Assembly: GCA_021234155.1 (NCBI GenBank)
Contig: JAJEKV010000087.1
Coordinates: 62,001-126,000 of the forward strand
From: Isoetes taiwanensis
Lineage: Eukaryota > Streptophyta > Lycopodiopsida > Isoetales > Isoetaceae
Direction of reading: 5' to 3'
DNA: 64,000 nt
The position numbers were made by a program, and so were the translations under genes. Positions within the stretch are counted from its first letter, which is position 1; every line of letters starts with the position of its first letter. The notes under the pieces are model-generated. The model was given only the letters and a program-made list of their open reading frames with translations, made no database searches and was not told the origin of the DNA. Below are positions 44,948 to 55,801 of this stretch, piece after piece.

Positions 44948-47900
44948 CCATCCTAAAGTTGTATGAGATTTATTGGGTGGGATTTTGCTTTTTCTTATAA
45001 TATACTTTTTCTTTTGCTATCATGCTTCAAATAAAGGTTCAAGGAAGTAAACTTGCTAGATGCCCAGTTTTTATTTATATAGTTACCAACAAATCATTTT
45101 CATGACATGCATAGACGTGTTGCAAACTAAAAACTACCGAAGATGTTTTGGCAAAGCAAAAAATAAACCCAACATGAACAATCCTTGACATACAAATATT
45201 TAGCAAAGCATTGTGCATAAGGAGTTGTTAAAAGTCAAACCCATGACACAACACAACCATTGAGTCCTTTGAAAAGGAGAAGCTTATAAGCCAAATATTT
45301 GGATTCTACCAATGATCTTTACCTTCACAAAATGTAGGCATGCGAGAATCTTATATTCTTGTTATGAAATATCCTAACGACTTGTATAGATCAAACTTCT
45401 AACCAACCTTTACACCTCTACGTATGCAACTCTACACACGTTTGCTGCTGGACGCCAACTTGTTCCAGAGCACGTGAACATTTTCACGGGTTCTTCTTCC
45501 CCATTGCATCCTTTGTGTCTTCTCTCCTCTTCAACTTTCTATTCTTTTCCATTCCCTTTCCCTAAAAAATACGATCGAGACACTTCAGATCCTTCTCCAC
45601 GCTTGCTCTACTGCTGGTTTTTTTAAGGTTGAAATGTTGTGCCCCTATGATCTAGCATGCCCCTAGGCTTAAGCATGCCCCTAGGCTCGAACCACCTTGG
45701 CTCAAACGTGCCACATGACTCAAACATGCCACATAGGCACAAACATGCCACCTAGGCCCAATGCCCCTAGGCTCAAACATGCCACTAGGGTCATAAAAAT
45801 GCTCTTTCAGATGATGTATTTTTTTTAATGATGAAATATGATTTCATACATTTTTTTGATGCTCAAACATGCCACATAGGCTCAAATGTGACATGTGGTC
45901 AAGCATGCCCTAGACTCAAACATGACATGTGGCTGAAACATGCCACGTAGACACGTGGCATAAGAAACATGGGTTAGATTTCTTGATTTCTGGTTGGAAT
46001 CTTTATTTCTTGTTTCGAGTTTTTGCTTGTTGGCCAAAAAACTTTATGAATTTTGGAGTTTCCAGACGAAATCTCGCAAATACTCATTAGCTTTTATCCA
46101 AAATCTGGTCGAGTATGACATACAATGGCAAATTATATAGATGGAGGTACTGAGGATTTCGAAGTGTGACCACTAGAGTCATAAAAATGCATGATTTATT
46201 TGTTTTAAGGATAAAATATGATCTTGAAATATAACCGAGTCTGAATGGAGTCATTGTTGATACTCCATGGAAAAAAACAGGCATCATGGGATGGGGGCAT
46301 GGGAGAGTAGAGCTGTGTCAATGGTGAAATTATTAAAAATAGGCATTGATATAATTGAATTGCATTCAATGGCCAAGATGAGCGGCTGAGATTGTGATCC
46401 AAGTCCTTGGATTCTATTGGCCCTAATTTAACGGCTTAGATTAAAAGCTAAAATTTGATCCTCGATTGTGCTTTTTTTGCCGCTTCTATCTCCCTTCTTT
46501 CCCGCTTTTTCTTTCCCGCTTTTGATCTCCACTTTCTCTTCAGCAAATCTCATTCCTTCGCTTTTGATCTTCAGCTTTCTCTTCGTTTCCACAAATTTCC
46601 CTTGTTCTTTGCTTTTGATCTGGTTGCGAAGCCCATGATCCCACAAAGGCTCTGCTTACAAATGGAGTTTGTGCTACTATTTTTCTGGAATCCGGCCACT
46701 ATAGAAATATCCGAACCTCTCTCCTTACTCTTCCTTGTCCTTTGAGGTTTAAAATAGAAGAATCTTGATTTTCATACGAACGACAGCTTTTGCCGGAATA
46801 TCTCTGCAAGGTTTAAACAGTGGGATTTGTTTCAAACTTGGTCGGAACTGCAAGATACAGATTTGTTCACTTCAGGCTTGGGCGGAACTGCAAGACACAG
46901 TTTTGTCCACTATACTTTTTTCGCAGGGTACCGATTGATTGTGCTATCTCTGTTTTGGTTCTACGGCTATGATTGAATCTATGTGAGAACGTTTGGTGTT
47001 TTATCCTTTGTATTTTTGTGAAGGACGGGGAGAATCCATTGTGGATTTTATCTGAAGGGCGAGGAGATAAATGGGGATGGAGGTTGCCCCTTGTTTCTTT
47101 TTTTTTTAATTCTGATTTCAAGTTCTGGACCCAGTAAGCTTCTGGTTTTTACAGAAGGAGCATAGTGTTAGCAAAGGCAAAGCAAACTTCTTGTTATTTT
47201 TGCTTCAAGCCATGATGCCAAGTTCTCATTGGCCCCCGCAGGGGTTTCTTATCAAACCCAAAGAGTCTGGAGGTTGCAAATCAGATCAAATGCAAAGAAG
47301 AAGTTCCTTGCATCAGGTTTTTAAAAACTTCAGATGACATCAATCAAATGTGCATCTGAGTATTTTTGTGGCACACAAAAGAACTCTGAAGGTAAATCAC
47401 TGCAACCTTCCTGAAAATTCATGTATTAGGCTTCGATCAATGCTCTTCCCTGATAGCATAATAACACCTTTATTTATATGGTGCTTAAAATAATAGCAGT
47501 TTTTATATTTTTGTAGCAAGTTTGTTCTTAAAATCATAAAATATACTCTCAATTAAAGGCTATAAAACAAGAATGTAAGATTCTATTAAATATGGACACT
47601 ATAAGTTGCATTTCAATCAAATGCTTTAACCAAATTTAAACAACACACTTGCCTAAAAAACAAGAATCATATATATAAGGGCCAAAACAACTTTAATAAC
47701 ATAAAAACAATGTGCTAAACAATACAATACTTTTTTTAAATAATAAAGAGGAAGGCCATATGTGGTTTTCTCATTTCTTTGCAAAAACAACACTAAAAAC
47801 AACTGCTACTTTAAAAACATGACGTGTCGATGTTCTATTGACTATATAGTATATTGAGGAAAAAACAACACTCCGAAACCACAACTAATTTGTCAAAGAC

Positions 47901-49084
47901 CACATGTAGGCCGTTTAAGTTTTTTTGAAAAAAACCACATGTCTACTTTTGAGGAAAACAACACTTGAAAACTATAGTTAGTTTTTAAAAGCAACATACA
48001 AAAACTACACTTTTACTAAAAATTACATATAGTTTCTAGCAAAATCGGACAAAAATCTATACGTGGTTTTTTAGCGTTGTTTTTCTTTGCAAAACAACAG
48101 TTAAAAACAACATGTGGATCTTCGGGTTTTATTAAGAACCACATGTGGTTTTTTAGCATTGTTTTTTTTTGCAAAACAACAGTAAAAAACAACATGTGGA
48201 CCTTCAAGTTTTATTAAGAACCACATGTCTATTTTTTAGGAAAGCAACACTTGAAAACTACATCCACGTTTAAAAAACAACATGTAGAAACACATGTAAT
48301 TCCTACGTGTAGATAATTTTGGCAAAAGTCTACGCGTAGACTTTTAAAAAAAAAAACTACATGTCTAAAAGTTTGGGTAAAAACTACATGTCATTTCTAG
48401 CAAATCCGGACAAAAAACAACACGTAGTTTTTTGGTGTTGTTTTTTTGCAAAAAAGACACTGAAAAACAACATGTGGATCCAGTTTTGGGGTGGTAGTGT
48501 GTGCAGTTGAACAACAAAACCCTACCCGAGTGAGTCTTCCAATTTAGCTGTAAACGTAAATATTAATTGCAATTGTTATTTCCACAACAAATGTCTATTT
48601 TACTGTTTATTAGAATGGAGAACTGTCCTAATTTGGCAACCATATAGCAGATCTACAATCATATAAGGGAGATCACCCAATTTAAGGTTATGGACTGCAC
48701 CATTAAGCATCATTACTCCATTCCTCCGAGAAATGCACCATTGATGGACGGGCTCCCTTAGCAGGTTACAGAGAGACATAAACAGCATATACCATATAAG
48801 AGATGGTTTTATTACAGTAAAACGAATGGTGTGGTTGTGGAAAGACGCAGTCATAAATAATTTGAGGCAAGATTTCTAGAAAACCCCTTATTCAAGAAAT
48901 TTGAGGCTAGAACTCTTATCTGGCACATAGGAATTGCAAAATCCTCTCAGCTAACACTTTGTAATCACATATTACTATTATCTCCCATACATAAACAACA
49001 AAACAGAACTCACCTCCTGAATTGATTAATGTCTAGCAGCATATGCAGTGAAGGCCTTAGGATTGTGAACCCTGGCAGCTTGCG
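44948..49084. other. Non-coding; minisatellite at 45650-45960 and A-rich arrays
   Basis: At 45650-45960 a unit close to CTCAAACATGCCACATAGG repeats about a dozen times, with CTAGG/ATAGG variants. At 46130 and 46190 related phrases recur (TCATAAAAATGC). No gene was recognised in 46.4-47.7 kb despite short ORFs on both strands. 47.75-48.5 kb is the right array of the 6.5-kb block. Confidence 0.5.
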
Positions 49085-49205
49085 ACACTCGAGCGCCCTC
49101 AAGAACAGAGTGAGCGCCTTCAAGAACAGAACGGTGCCCTTCAAGAACAGTTAGGGCGCCCTCAGGAGGAGATCGAGCACCTTCAGGAACAGAACGCTTG
49201 AATTC
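49085..49205 (-). repeat. 27-30 bp minisatellite (SVLEGA-coding)
   Basis: The unit GCCTTCAAGAACAGAGTGAG and variants repeats about five times. On the minus strand it stays open and reads SVPEGARSPPEGALTVLEG then HRSVLEGAHSVLEGARVS, within a 127-codon ORF (49026-49409). It is more likely an expanded repeat than a functional protein. Confidence 0.7.
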
Positions 49206-49717
49206 AAAATTGAATCTCTGCCAACAAGGGCGAGCGCAAAATTCAGTTCCTAATTTCAAACGTAGCTGTCCTTTTCCGTCTGTAGCTCCTCCGCGCAGAC
49301 AAGCCAGAAAAGATTGCTTTATTCCGTCGCATTTATTAAGCGGGGATTTCGTACAAGGACGTGGATGCATGTCTCTCTCAACGTACAGTTTTTGAATCCG
49401 GACGTCCAAGTCTAGAGGTACCTCTTGTCCGGAACACGTCTTATTTGTTATGCCTCCATAAATGATGGCGGCTGCATTAATGGCGTGTAATTATTAATGC
49501 CGGCGGCAATAATGGCAGGCAATTATGGCGCGTCAGAATTCGCACGTGTGGCATTTATTTCTGGCGACCACGGGAGTACTACTTATTCTCCGATTTCGCC
49601 GAAAAGTTTTTAAAGGGGAGTAGCGCCATCGAGTAAATCCGCGCCTTCAGCTCAATTGCGCCTTCGATCGCATACTCAGGAAAGCCACTTTTCGGTATTT
49701 TCCAGCGCCCGCGATCC

Positions 49718-50399
49718 ATGGCACCTAAAGCGGCTCTCAGAGAAGGTAAGATCTAGCCCCCGCAACTCATGAAGATCGCGGCCGCGATTTTTTTTTGGAG
49801 AATGCTTGTTTTATTTTACGCTTGTGTTATTTTACGCTTGTTTTTTTGGAGAGTGCCACGAATTTGTGGAATGCTTGGCAGGATCGCGTCCGCGATCTTG
49901 TGGAGTGTTCGACAGGATCGCGGCCGCGGTCTTCTGGAGTGCTTGGCAGGATCGCGGCCGCGATCTTGTCGAGTCTTTGGCAACAAGCTTGCAGTCTTGT
50001 GGAGTGCTTGGTAGGATCGCGGCCGCGATCTTGTGGTGTGCTTGGCAGGATCGCGGCCGCGATCTTGTAGAGTGCTCAGCATGATCGCCACCGCGAAGTT
50101 GTGGAGCTCTCGGCATGATCGCGCTCGCGATGTTGTGTAGTGTTATGTGGTTTACTTTCGTACCATCAGCTTTTCGTTTGCTTGCAGCTTTGGATTTGTT
50201 TCGCGGTCCGGATGTTGAACCTGCCAAGATCATCACACCTTCAAATGAAAGGAAATGGTGCTTTGAAATTGCACAAGCAATTCCTCAAACCAATGGTGAC
50301 CGCAGAAAAGACCTGTGCTTGTTCCTCCGGACTGGCAAGAAAGCTGAGGACATACAATAGATAGGGATTGTGATTGCTATGTGGGAACAATGTCCAGGA
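49718..50399 (+). CDS. ParB/methyltransferase gene, N-terminal exons (5' part of interrupted gene)
   Basis: ATG at 49718 in context GATCCATGGC. Exon 1 (49718-49745) encodes MAPKAALRE and ends G/GTAAGA. Exon 2 starts after TTGCAG at 50188 and continues in phase 1: ALDLFRGPDVEPAKIITPSN, ERKWCFEIAQAIPQTNGDRR, KDLCLFLRTGKKAEDIQ, then TAG (50358-50360). Taken alone this is a 66-residue protein. One base out of frame the sequence reads on as IDRDCDCYVGTMSR up to the transposon boundary at 50399 and, beyond it, TPLYAAWRTPRQLRFLEMRF at 58113. I therefore read this as the 5' end of the gene whose 3' part lies at 58113-61224, with a frameshift at the TAG. The function of this N-terminal region is unknown. 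Confidence 0.6.
49775..50135. repeat. Intronic array of NotI-type palindromes, 34-bp period
   Basis: An isolated ATCGCGGCCGCGAT at 49775 is followed (49876-50135) by seven units of GGATCGCGGCCGCGATCTTG plus TGGAGTGCTTGGCA, period about 34 bp with one longer spacing. Variants: GATCGCGTCCGCGATC, GATCGCCACCGCGAAG, GATCGCGCTCGCGATG. The array lies entirely within intron 1 (49746-50187). Confidence 0.9.
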
Positions 50400-50428
50400 G
50401 GGTGAAAGTATGCTGGTGGGTATCAAAA
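50400..50428 (+). repeat. Left terminal inverted repeat
   Basis: GGGTGAAAGTATGCTGGTGG then GTATCAAAA. The first 23 bases are identical to the right TIR in inverse orientation. Preceded by AGGA. Confidence 0.85.
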
Positions 50429-50719
50429 GCATGCATGGGGACGCATGCTTATAGCAGGGTTTTAGCCCGCTTAAAGCACCCCTGCTTTTGCTTAATTTGG
50501 GTGCTAATGGGTGTAACTGCCCGTCATTTGTTTCACGCCCTTCATGTACTCACACGTCCACGTCACGAACGAACCGTTAGGAAAATGATTGTGGGATTTT
50601 CGCTGGATTTTCGCGCGAGTGGTAGTACGTTGCAAATTCGATCGAGCCTGAAGCTGCTTCATCATGGCCCGCGAAAATTCTCCCTCCAATTCACTCATTC
50701 TCCCTCTCTCAGGAATTCC

Positions 50720-53700
50720 ATGGCGCTCTCTGATACCGGGCTGAAGGCAATCACACGTTTAACATTGGATTTTCGGCCTGATGAATCCCAATACAGTGTT
50801 CCAGATTTGTTGGATGTCAATGCAACACAGGAAATATCGCGTGAAGATCCAGTTTCCTCTACAATTTACAAGAAATTGGATGCAGAGAGAGAGAGAATAC
50901 AGATTACGGAATAAGATGAAAAAAGCAGCGGTTGAACGGGAGGATCTGAGCACGAGACGCAGGCAAGAAATAGCCAAGCTTGTAGTTGATTACTTCAACA
51001 AGCTCACCAAAAAGCATTCACCCGAACTCAAGGCCGATGTGATGAAGAGGGTGGTTCATCACCACGAAATGGAAATCTCAGAACCTGGAATTTTGCCAAA
51101 TCCAAAGGAGTGCAAGGCAGCGGGGGTGGTGCTCAACAACTTGAAACAGACAATGGTAGCCACAAAAAAGCAAAGGAACCATGATATTTGGAGAGCCAGA
51201 ACCTCTACACTTGTGATGGCTTCTTCCACAAAATCTAGATGCAATTCCACTATGGCTGGGCTGTTAGGTACATCTAATTCTTGCTTTCATGCCTGTGCTT
51301 CTTCATGCTTTTAAGTGCTTGTATCTGCTGAGTGATGCTGGCTGGGATATGTTCATTGATTAATGTGCAATATTTCTTATGATAGGTTGCATGAGGTCAA
51401 CAATTGCAACTGCTGCATTAAGAAAATCGGAAGCCGTCCTTAAAAATGGTCCGTGGTCTTGCTTCTAAAGGAGGTTGAGGTGCAATTCTCTCACCCCTGC
51501 TTGCAAGCAAAGCATAACAGAATTCTGGAAACAAAATAGCCGAGTCTCTCCTTGCAAGAAAGATGTTGTGAACACTGTTGGAGAGTCAGGCTTCCGAATT
51601 TCTTATCCCTTGCACCTTATGGAGGTCACACAGGTATAAGTTTCCATACAATTTTTTTTTTGCTATTATTGCATCAATATTTCGAACCAACGGCCACCAT
51701 TCAGCTGCAGCTATTTCAACAATACAAAAAGGCACATCCTGAACACCCTGTTTGCTTAAAGGCTTTCGAGAAGTTGAAGCCTATTTATGTAAAGAAAGTA
51801 TCAGAAAGGGAAACCTGTTGTTGCATATACCATATGAAGTTGGAGTATGCCAGGGTAGCCCTGAATGCATTAAGGTCACCGAAAACTGAATTTTATGGTG
51901 AAGAGTGCAAGTGCACTTGCGAGGTCTGTGGACCTGATGAGAAGTGTCTGGCCAGCCAACATACGTATGACTCAACCAGCGAGCTCTGGAGGGCTGTGGT
52001 TTGCAATAAGAGCGAGGGTGAAAAATGGTATAAACATGACTGCTTGATGCAGCAATGTAAGAAGTGTGGCATAAAAAGTCTTCCTATATGTCCAAGAGAA
52101 AGATAGATAGATAGATAGATAGTAGTTTTAACGTCACGCCACTAGAGAGAATCATGAGTTCTTGCTTGAATGGAAGACGTTTGAAAAGGTAATACTCTCT
52201 TTATTGCATCTTTGAAGCATGCTTGATATGTCTTTGTCATCATCCATTGAATCATCGCTTTTGTGCTTTCAACTTGCGCTAATCTTCGTTTTATGCTACG
52301 AGACCTTGTTGCGCATTCCAAAGTGGAGACGTAAGAAGCCGGTGGAGTTGCGATCGCGCGTTACCAAGGAGGTGCGGTGGCCAGAAAGAAAAGAGCCAAT
52401 GCCACCAAGAAGGGAAACAAAAGTAAGAAATCCAAGGTAGTCGGTGGGACCGTACCAAGCTGCAAAGCACAAGTTGAGAAGAAGGGAAACAAAAGTAAGA
52501 AATCCAAGGAAGCTTGGTGGGTTACAGTCTGAAGCTGCAGCACAAGACGAGACCTCAAATGGCAAGGGAAAAAAAAAGAAAGGACCAAAGCCAGTCCTTA
52601 GATTGTCTTACAAGAGAACGGCAGTGAAGAATTTCATTTCATATCGTGTTCCACATTGAAGATATTCGGTGCTACACAATTCTGAGGGCTAGATAGGCCA
52701 TCCAATTCAGGAGTTGCCTGGACAATATCCAAGATGGCACCATTGTTTCTGTAATTGATTTTTGCGAGAGAATTACAACATAAAAATACAAAGGGAGGTT
52801 CAAAGCCCGGATTGGCACAATGACCGATAACAATTCTCGCCCACATCACGTATAGGATGGACATCAGTTCTGGGATCAGAAAACTATTGAAGGAAACCCA
52901 TTTTTACTTGAGTGATGACAAGATTCATGACACTCTTTTTGTGCAGCACTATCTTAGAAAGCACAATTCATGGCTTGTATCAAATGGTGTAGATTTCTCC
53001 GGGCATATAGTTTGGTCGGATGGTTGTTCTAGCCAATTCAAATCTGCTACCATTCTATTTCCTACCAAGATATCACCATGAGCTAGGGAAGGAAATAGTA
53101 TGGAATTTCTTTGGGACAGCCCATGGTAAGGGAGAGCACGATGGGCAAGGGCGATCCTTAAAGGGGCGTTCACTAGAGAGCAGCTCAAGTATGATGGGGT
53201 GAGATTTAGGTGTCGCCGATGCACGTGGAATTCGCGAACTTCGTTGGAATGAAGGTACCAACACATGGGGGACATCAAAAGGTATTATGCTTTCATCCGG
53301 CGTGATTACGTTGAGTAGTCTTCGCCCGTAAACCGGCCGTAAATGCCGAGTAGTGCTTTCATCCGCTTTAAGTCTTTGTCGTGAGCTTGTAATGTGATGA
53401 GTAGTCTTTGTATTATCTTTGTCTGTGGAGCCGCAATACTTGTTGTCTCCTTGCGCGTACCACGGGTAATTGGAAAGGATGATGTTGATAGGACAGACCG
53501 GGCCGGATCAGGGCTGTGGTGGAAGGGACCAAGCAAATACACAAGATCCGGACATACTTGGCAAATCAAGCACAAGGGTGGCTCATAGAGGTTTAAGTTG
53601 TTTACGTGGTAACTCGTTTGAAAGGAAACCGGTCATCTTGTGTGAACAAGCACAGGTTGAAGAATTGGAAATATGTTACACTAAAGCCAGAAAAGTCTAC

Positions 53701-54118
53701 TGGTGAAGGTACTGAAGACGATATCGATGAGGCATTTTTTAAAGGTGATGGAGAATGGCTTAGTGGAAACATAGAGGAAGGTGATAACTTTGCTGTTGTA
53801 GCCGAGGAGGGAAATCAGGAGAATGCAGATTTCTATGTTGTCAAATGTGTTAAGCCGAGGCATATCCTTGACAGAATTGTCAAGGATAGCTGGGGTCAGA
53901 CCTTCAATGTGGATGAACACGTGTTGGCTGGTTTGTACTATGTTGTCCAGCCCGATGGTAGTTGGGAGCTACTTGAAGACAAAGGCCTGACCTTCAAGTA
54001 CAGTCATCACGTATCAGCTATCAAATTTGAGATGAATCAGATTCCTGGCACCAACAGATTTTCCCTTGAACAGGCTACTCACCAGATGATCCTTGATAGT
54101 CTGTCATATGAAGGTTGA
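50720..54118 (+). pseudogene. E1b: DDE/RNase H-like transposase-type protein of the 7.7-kb element
   Basis: ATG at 50720 (MALSDTGLKAITRLTLDF). After a shift near 50900 a basic segment follows (NKMKKAAVEREDLSTRRRQE). Later blocks are QYKKAHPEHPVCLKAFEKLK with PIYVKKVSERETCCCIYHMK (51.7-51.83 kb), the Cys-rich ECKCTCEVCGPDEKCL and QCKKCGIKSLPICP, and a KKGNKSKKSK repeat (52.4 and 52.48 kb). Then LQDGTIVSVIDFCEN-type text (52.73 kb), DDKIHDTLFVQHYLRKHNSW, GHIVWSDGCSSQFKSAT, and IVWNFFGTAHGKGEHDGQG (53.1 kb). An intact C-terminal frame (53606-54118) contains VNKHRLKNWKYVTLKPEKST, FAVVAEEGNQENADFYVVKC. DFxEN, SDG and HGKGxxDG are the likely catalytic cluster (inferred). Several shifts show it is inactive. 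E1a shares the order. Confidence 0.7.
52101..52132. repeat. (GATA)n microsatellite
   Basis: AGATAGATAGATAGATAGAT AG within the E1b region, directly after the ICPRER-encoding block. Confidence 0.9.
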
Positions 54119-54421
54119 ATATGCTTTGACCTAGTTGTTTTATCATTGTAACAGGTCTGTAGTTACTTGTGTACTTGTCTCAAATTTTGATCATTGTATT
54201 GGAGACAATGCTTGTGAGACAATGTTTGTAGTATTGGACTGCTGTGTTGGAGTATTTTAGTATTGAAAACAATGCTTGTAGTATTGGAGAGTAAGCTTGA
54301 TATATATTACAGCAAATTGTACACTCAAGATTAGAGACATCACTCAAGATCACTCAATACTCAAGATAACACAAAGCAATCATACATATATATTACAAAA
54401 AAGTAGTGTACAATGGTTACT

Positions 54422-55636
54422 TCATGAGTCATCGAAGTCTTCAGAGTCATGCTGGTCGCCAGGAAGGGTGCCCAGCAGCTGCCTTTGTACTTGTAATGGA
54501 GCATTGAGGATATAGTAGGCCGAGACAACATAGTTGTTGAGGCAGTAATCCAGCACTGCAACTGTCTCCTTTTCCAACCATGCATCAGTGATGTCAATTT
54601 GTGAGATCGTTTCATGTACTGTATGAGAAGACAAGTATTCCAAAGCTGGACACACAAACTTCTGCAAAAAGTTGTCCTCTTCTTGCCCCTTGAAAGGCAT
54701 AACAGGAACGGTTGTGTGTGCAGGGTTTAGAAACCCTTTGTGCAGGCTGTCATCAACCAAGAAAATCATACCATGATATTGAGAAAAATCCTCAAGTACA
54801 ACCTTCAACTCCTTGAAAAAAAGTTGCTTTTCTGTGCTGGTTGGATGCTCACATGCATAGCAATGCTCTTGACCATATACCTTCAAGAATCTGGTCTGCA
54901 AATCAGGGAACAATGCATCCACCATATCCCTTGTATTCCGAAGTAGAGAAGCACTCCAAATCACAATATCAAACCTCTGCAGTGCCCACTCTACAAACTC
55001 ATGATACCCTAGTCTGCAAATGAGGTACTTACTTGCAGTTTCTTTTACAACATGGTTCGTTTGTGGTGGAGGCAAGATTTTCCCGTTCATTCTCCTCTGT
55101 TGTGTCTGTGCCAGTACACCATTTATGTCAAGCACCATCGACTTCTGTCTGGGTGTCCATCCCTCGACGTTTGCAACCACTGTCGATGTGTGCTGCATCG
55201 TGCTTGTCCTTGCTGCGATGTGTGTTGGACTCTGCTGGGAAGTGCTATCGGGAGGTGCTGGACCTTGCTGCGACCTGCTGGACTCTGCTTTATCTTTGCT
55301 ACCAGATGATGGAGAGTGCTGATAGCCATAGTCAGATACATCCTTATTAGTATCTCCCTGCCCCCAATGTATGGGTGTTTCCTGGCTATCAGTAACCCTT
55401 GCAGTGCCTTTGTCCTCGGATTCTTCATTCACGACCTGTCTTGTTCTCCTGCATGCAAGGATGAGCTCCAATTAACAACTGAAATTTGTAGAGAATACAT
55501 ATTCTGAAATGTAACAGGATAACAGGCACCTTTTGTATGTTAGAGTTTGTCGGCACTTCTTTATCTGTATTGTCTTCTTCATCGATTCACTAAGTATAAC
55601 CATTGGTCGCCTTCTTTTTCGCTGAGACAAGTTTTT
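54422..55636 (-). CDS. FCP1/SCP-like HAD phosphatase, transposon cargo
   Basis: Two exons join in phase: 55636-55530 (QKNLSQRKRRRPMVILSESM, donor AAAAG/GTGCC) and 55448-54422 (acceptor CATGCAG). Together they give 377 codons plus stop without lesions, and more exons probably lie upstream. The acidic Ser-rich linker leads into the HAD domain: KSMVLDINGVLAQ (motif I), GYHEFVEWALQRFDIVIWSA (motif II Ser), a Lys region FFKELKVVL, and IFLVDDSLHKGFLNP (motif IV DD). FCP1/SCP enzymes dephosphorylate Ser/Thr of nuclear proteins such as the RNA polymerase II tail. Motif I here is DxN rather than DxD, a form I recall from plant homologues, so activity is uncertain. The QRKRRR run could be a nuclear signal. 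The gene lies inside the 7.7-kb element, downstream of the RING-like exons on the same strand, and may be one transcript with them. Confidence 0.75.
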
Positions 55637-55801
55637 CTGAAGCTTAAGTTGAATGAATAATCCAAACCAAAATTTGCACATTAAAGGTGGAATAAAACAG
55701 GGGATCAAATATATTAATTGTTTGAACAAAACCTTTTGGCTGATGGTTTAGGGTTGTCTTGCAAAATCAAGGTTTGCACACTCGAAATACATAAGGCAAA
55801 A

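Larger units (their letters stand above)
41973..48510. mobile_element. Inverted-repeat-bounded 6.5-kb block with subterminal arrays
   Basis: ACTACCACCCCAATTCTGGG (about 41973) and the reverse complement of the text at 48480-48507 (ACTACCACCCCAAAACTGGA) agree at 17 of 20 bases. Just inside both ends are long arrays that also mirror each other. GTGTAGTTTTTAAGTGG and GTGTGGTTTATAAG units fill 42030-42960; AAAACAACATGTGG and AACCACATGT units fill 47750-48480. I found no target duplication and no transposase for this unit. It may be a composite or an old MULE- or hAT-like shell. Confidence 0.5.

Noticed and set aside
49026-49409. 127-codon minus-strand protein gene
   Set aside because: The ORF is kept open mainly by a minisatellite (SVLEGA repeats); the rest has no motif or splice support.
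49876-50135. CRISPR-like array
   Set aside because: The 34-bp units are contiguous tandem copies with no unique spacers, in a plant intron.
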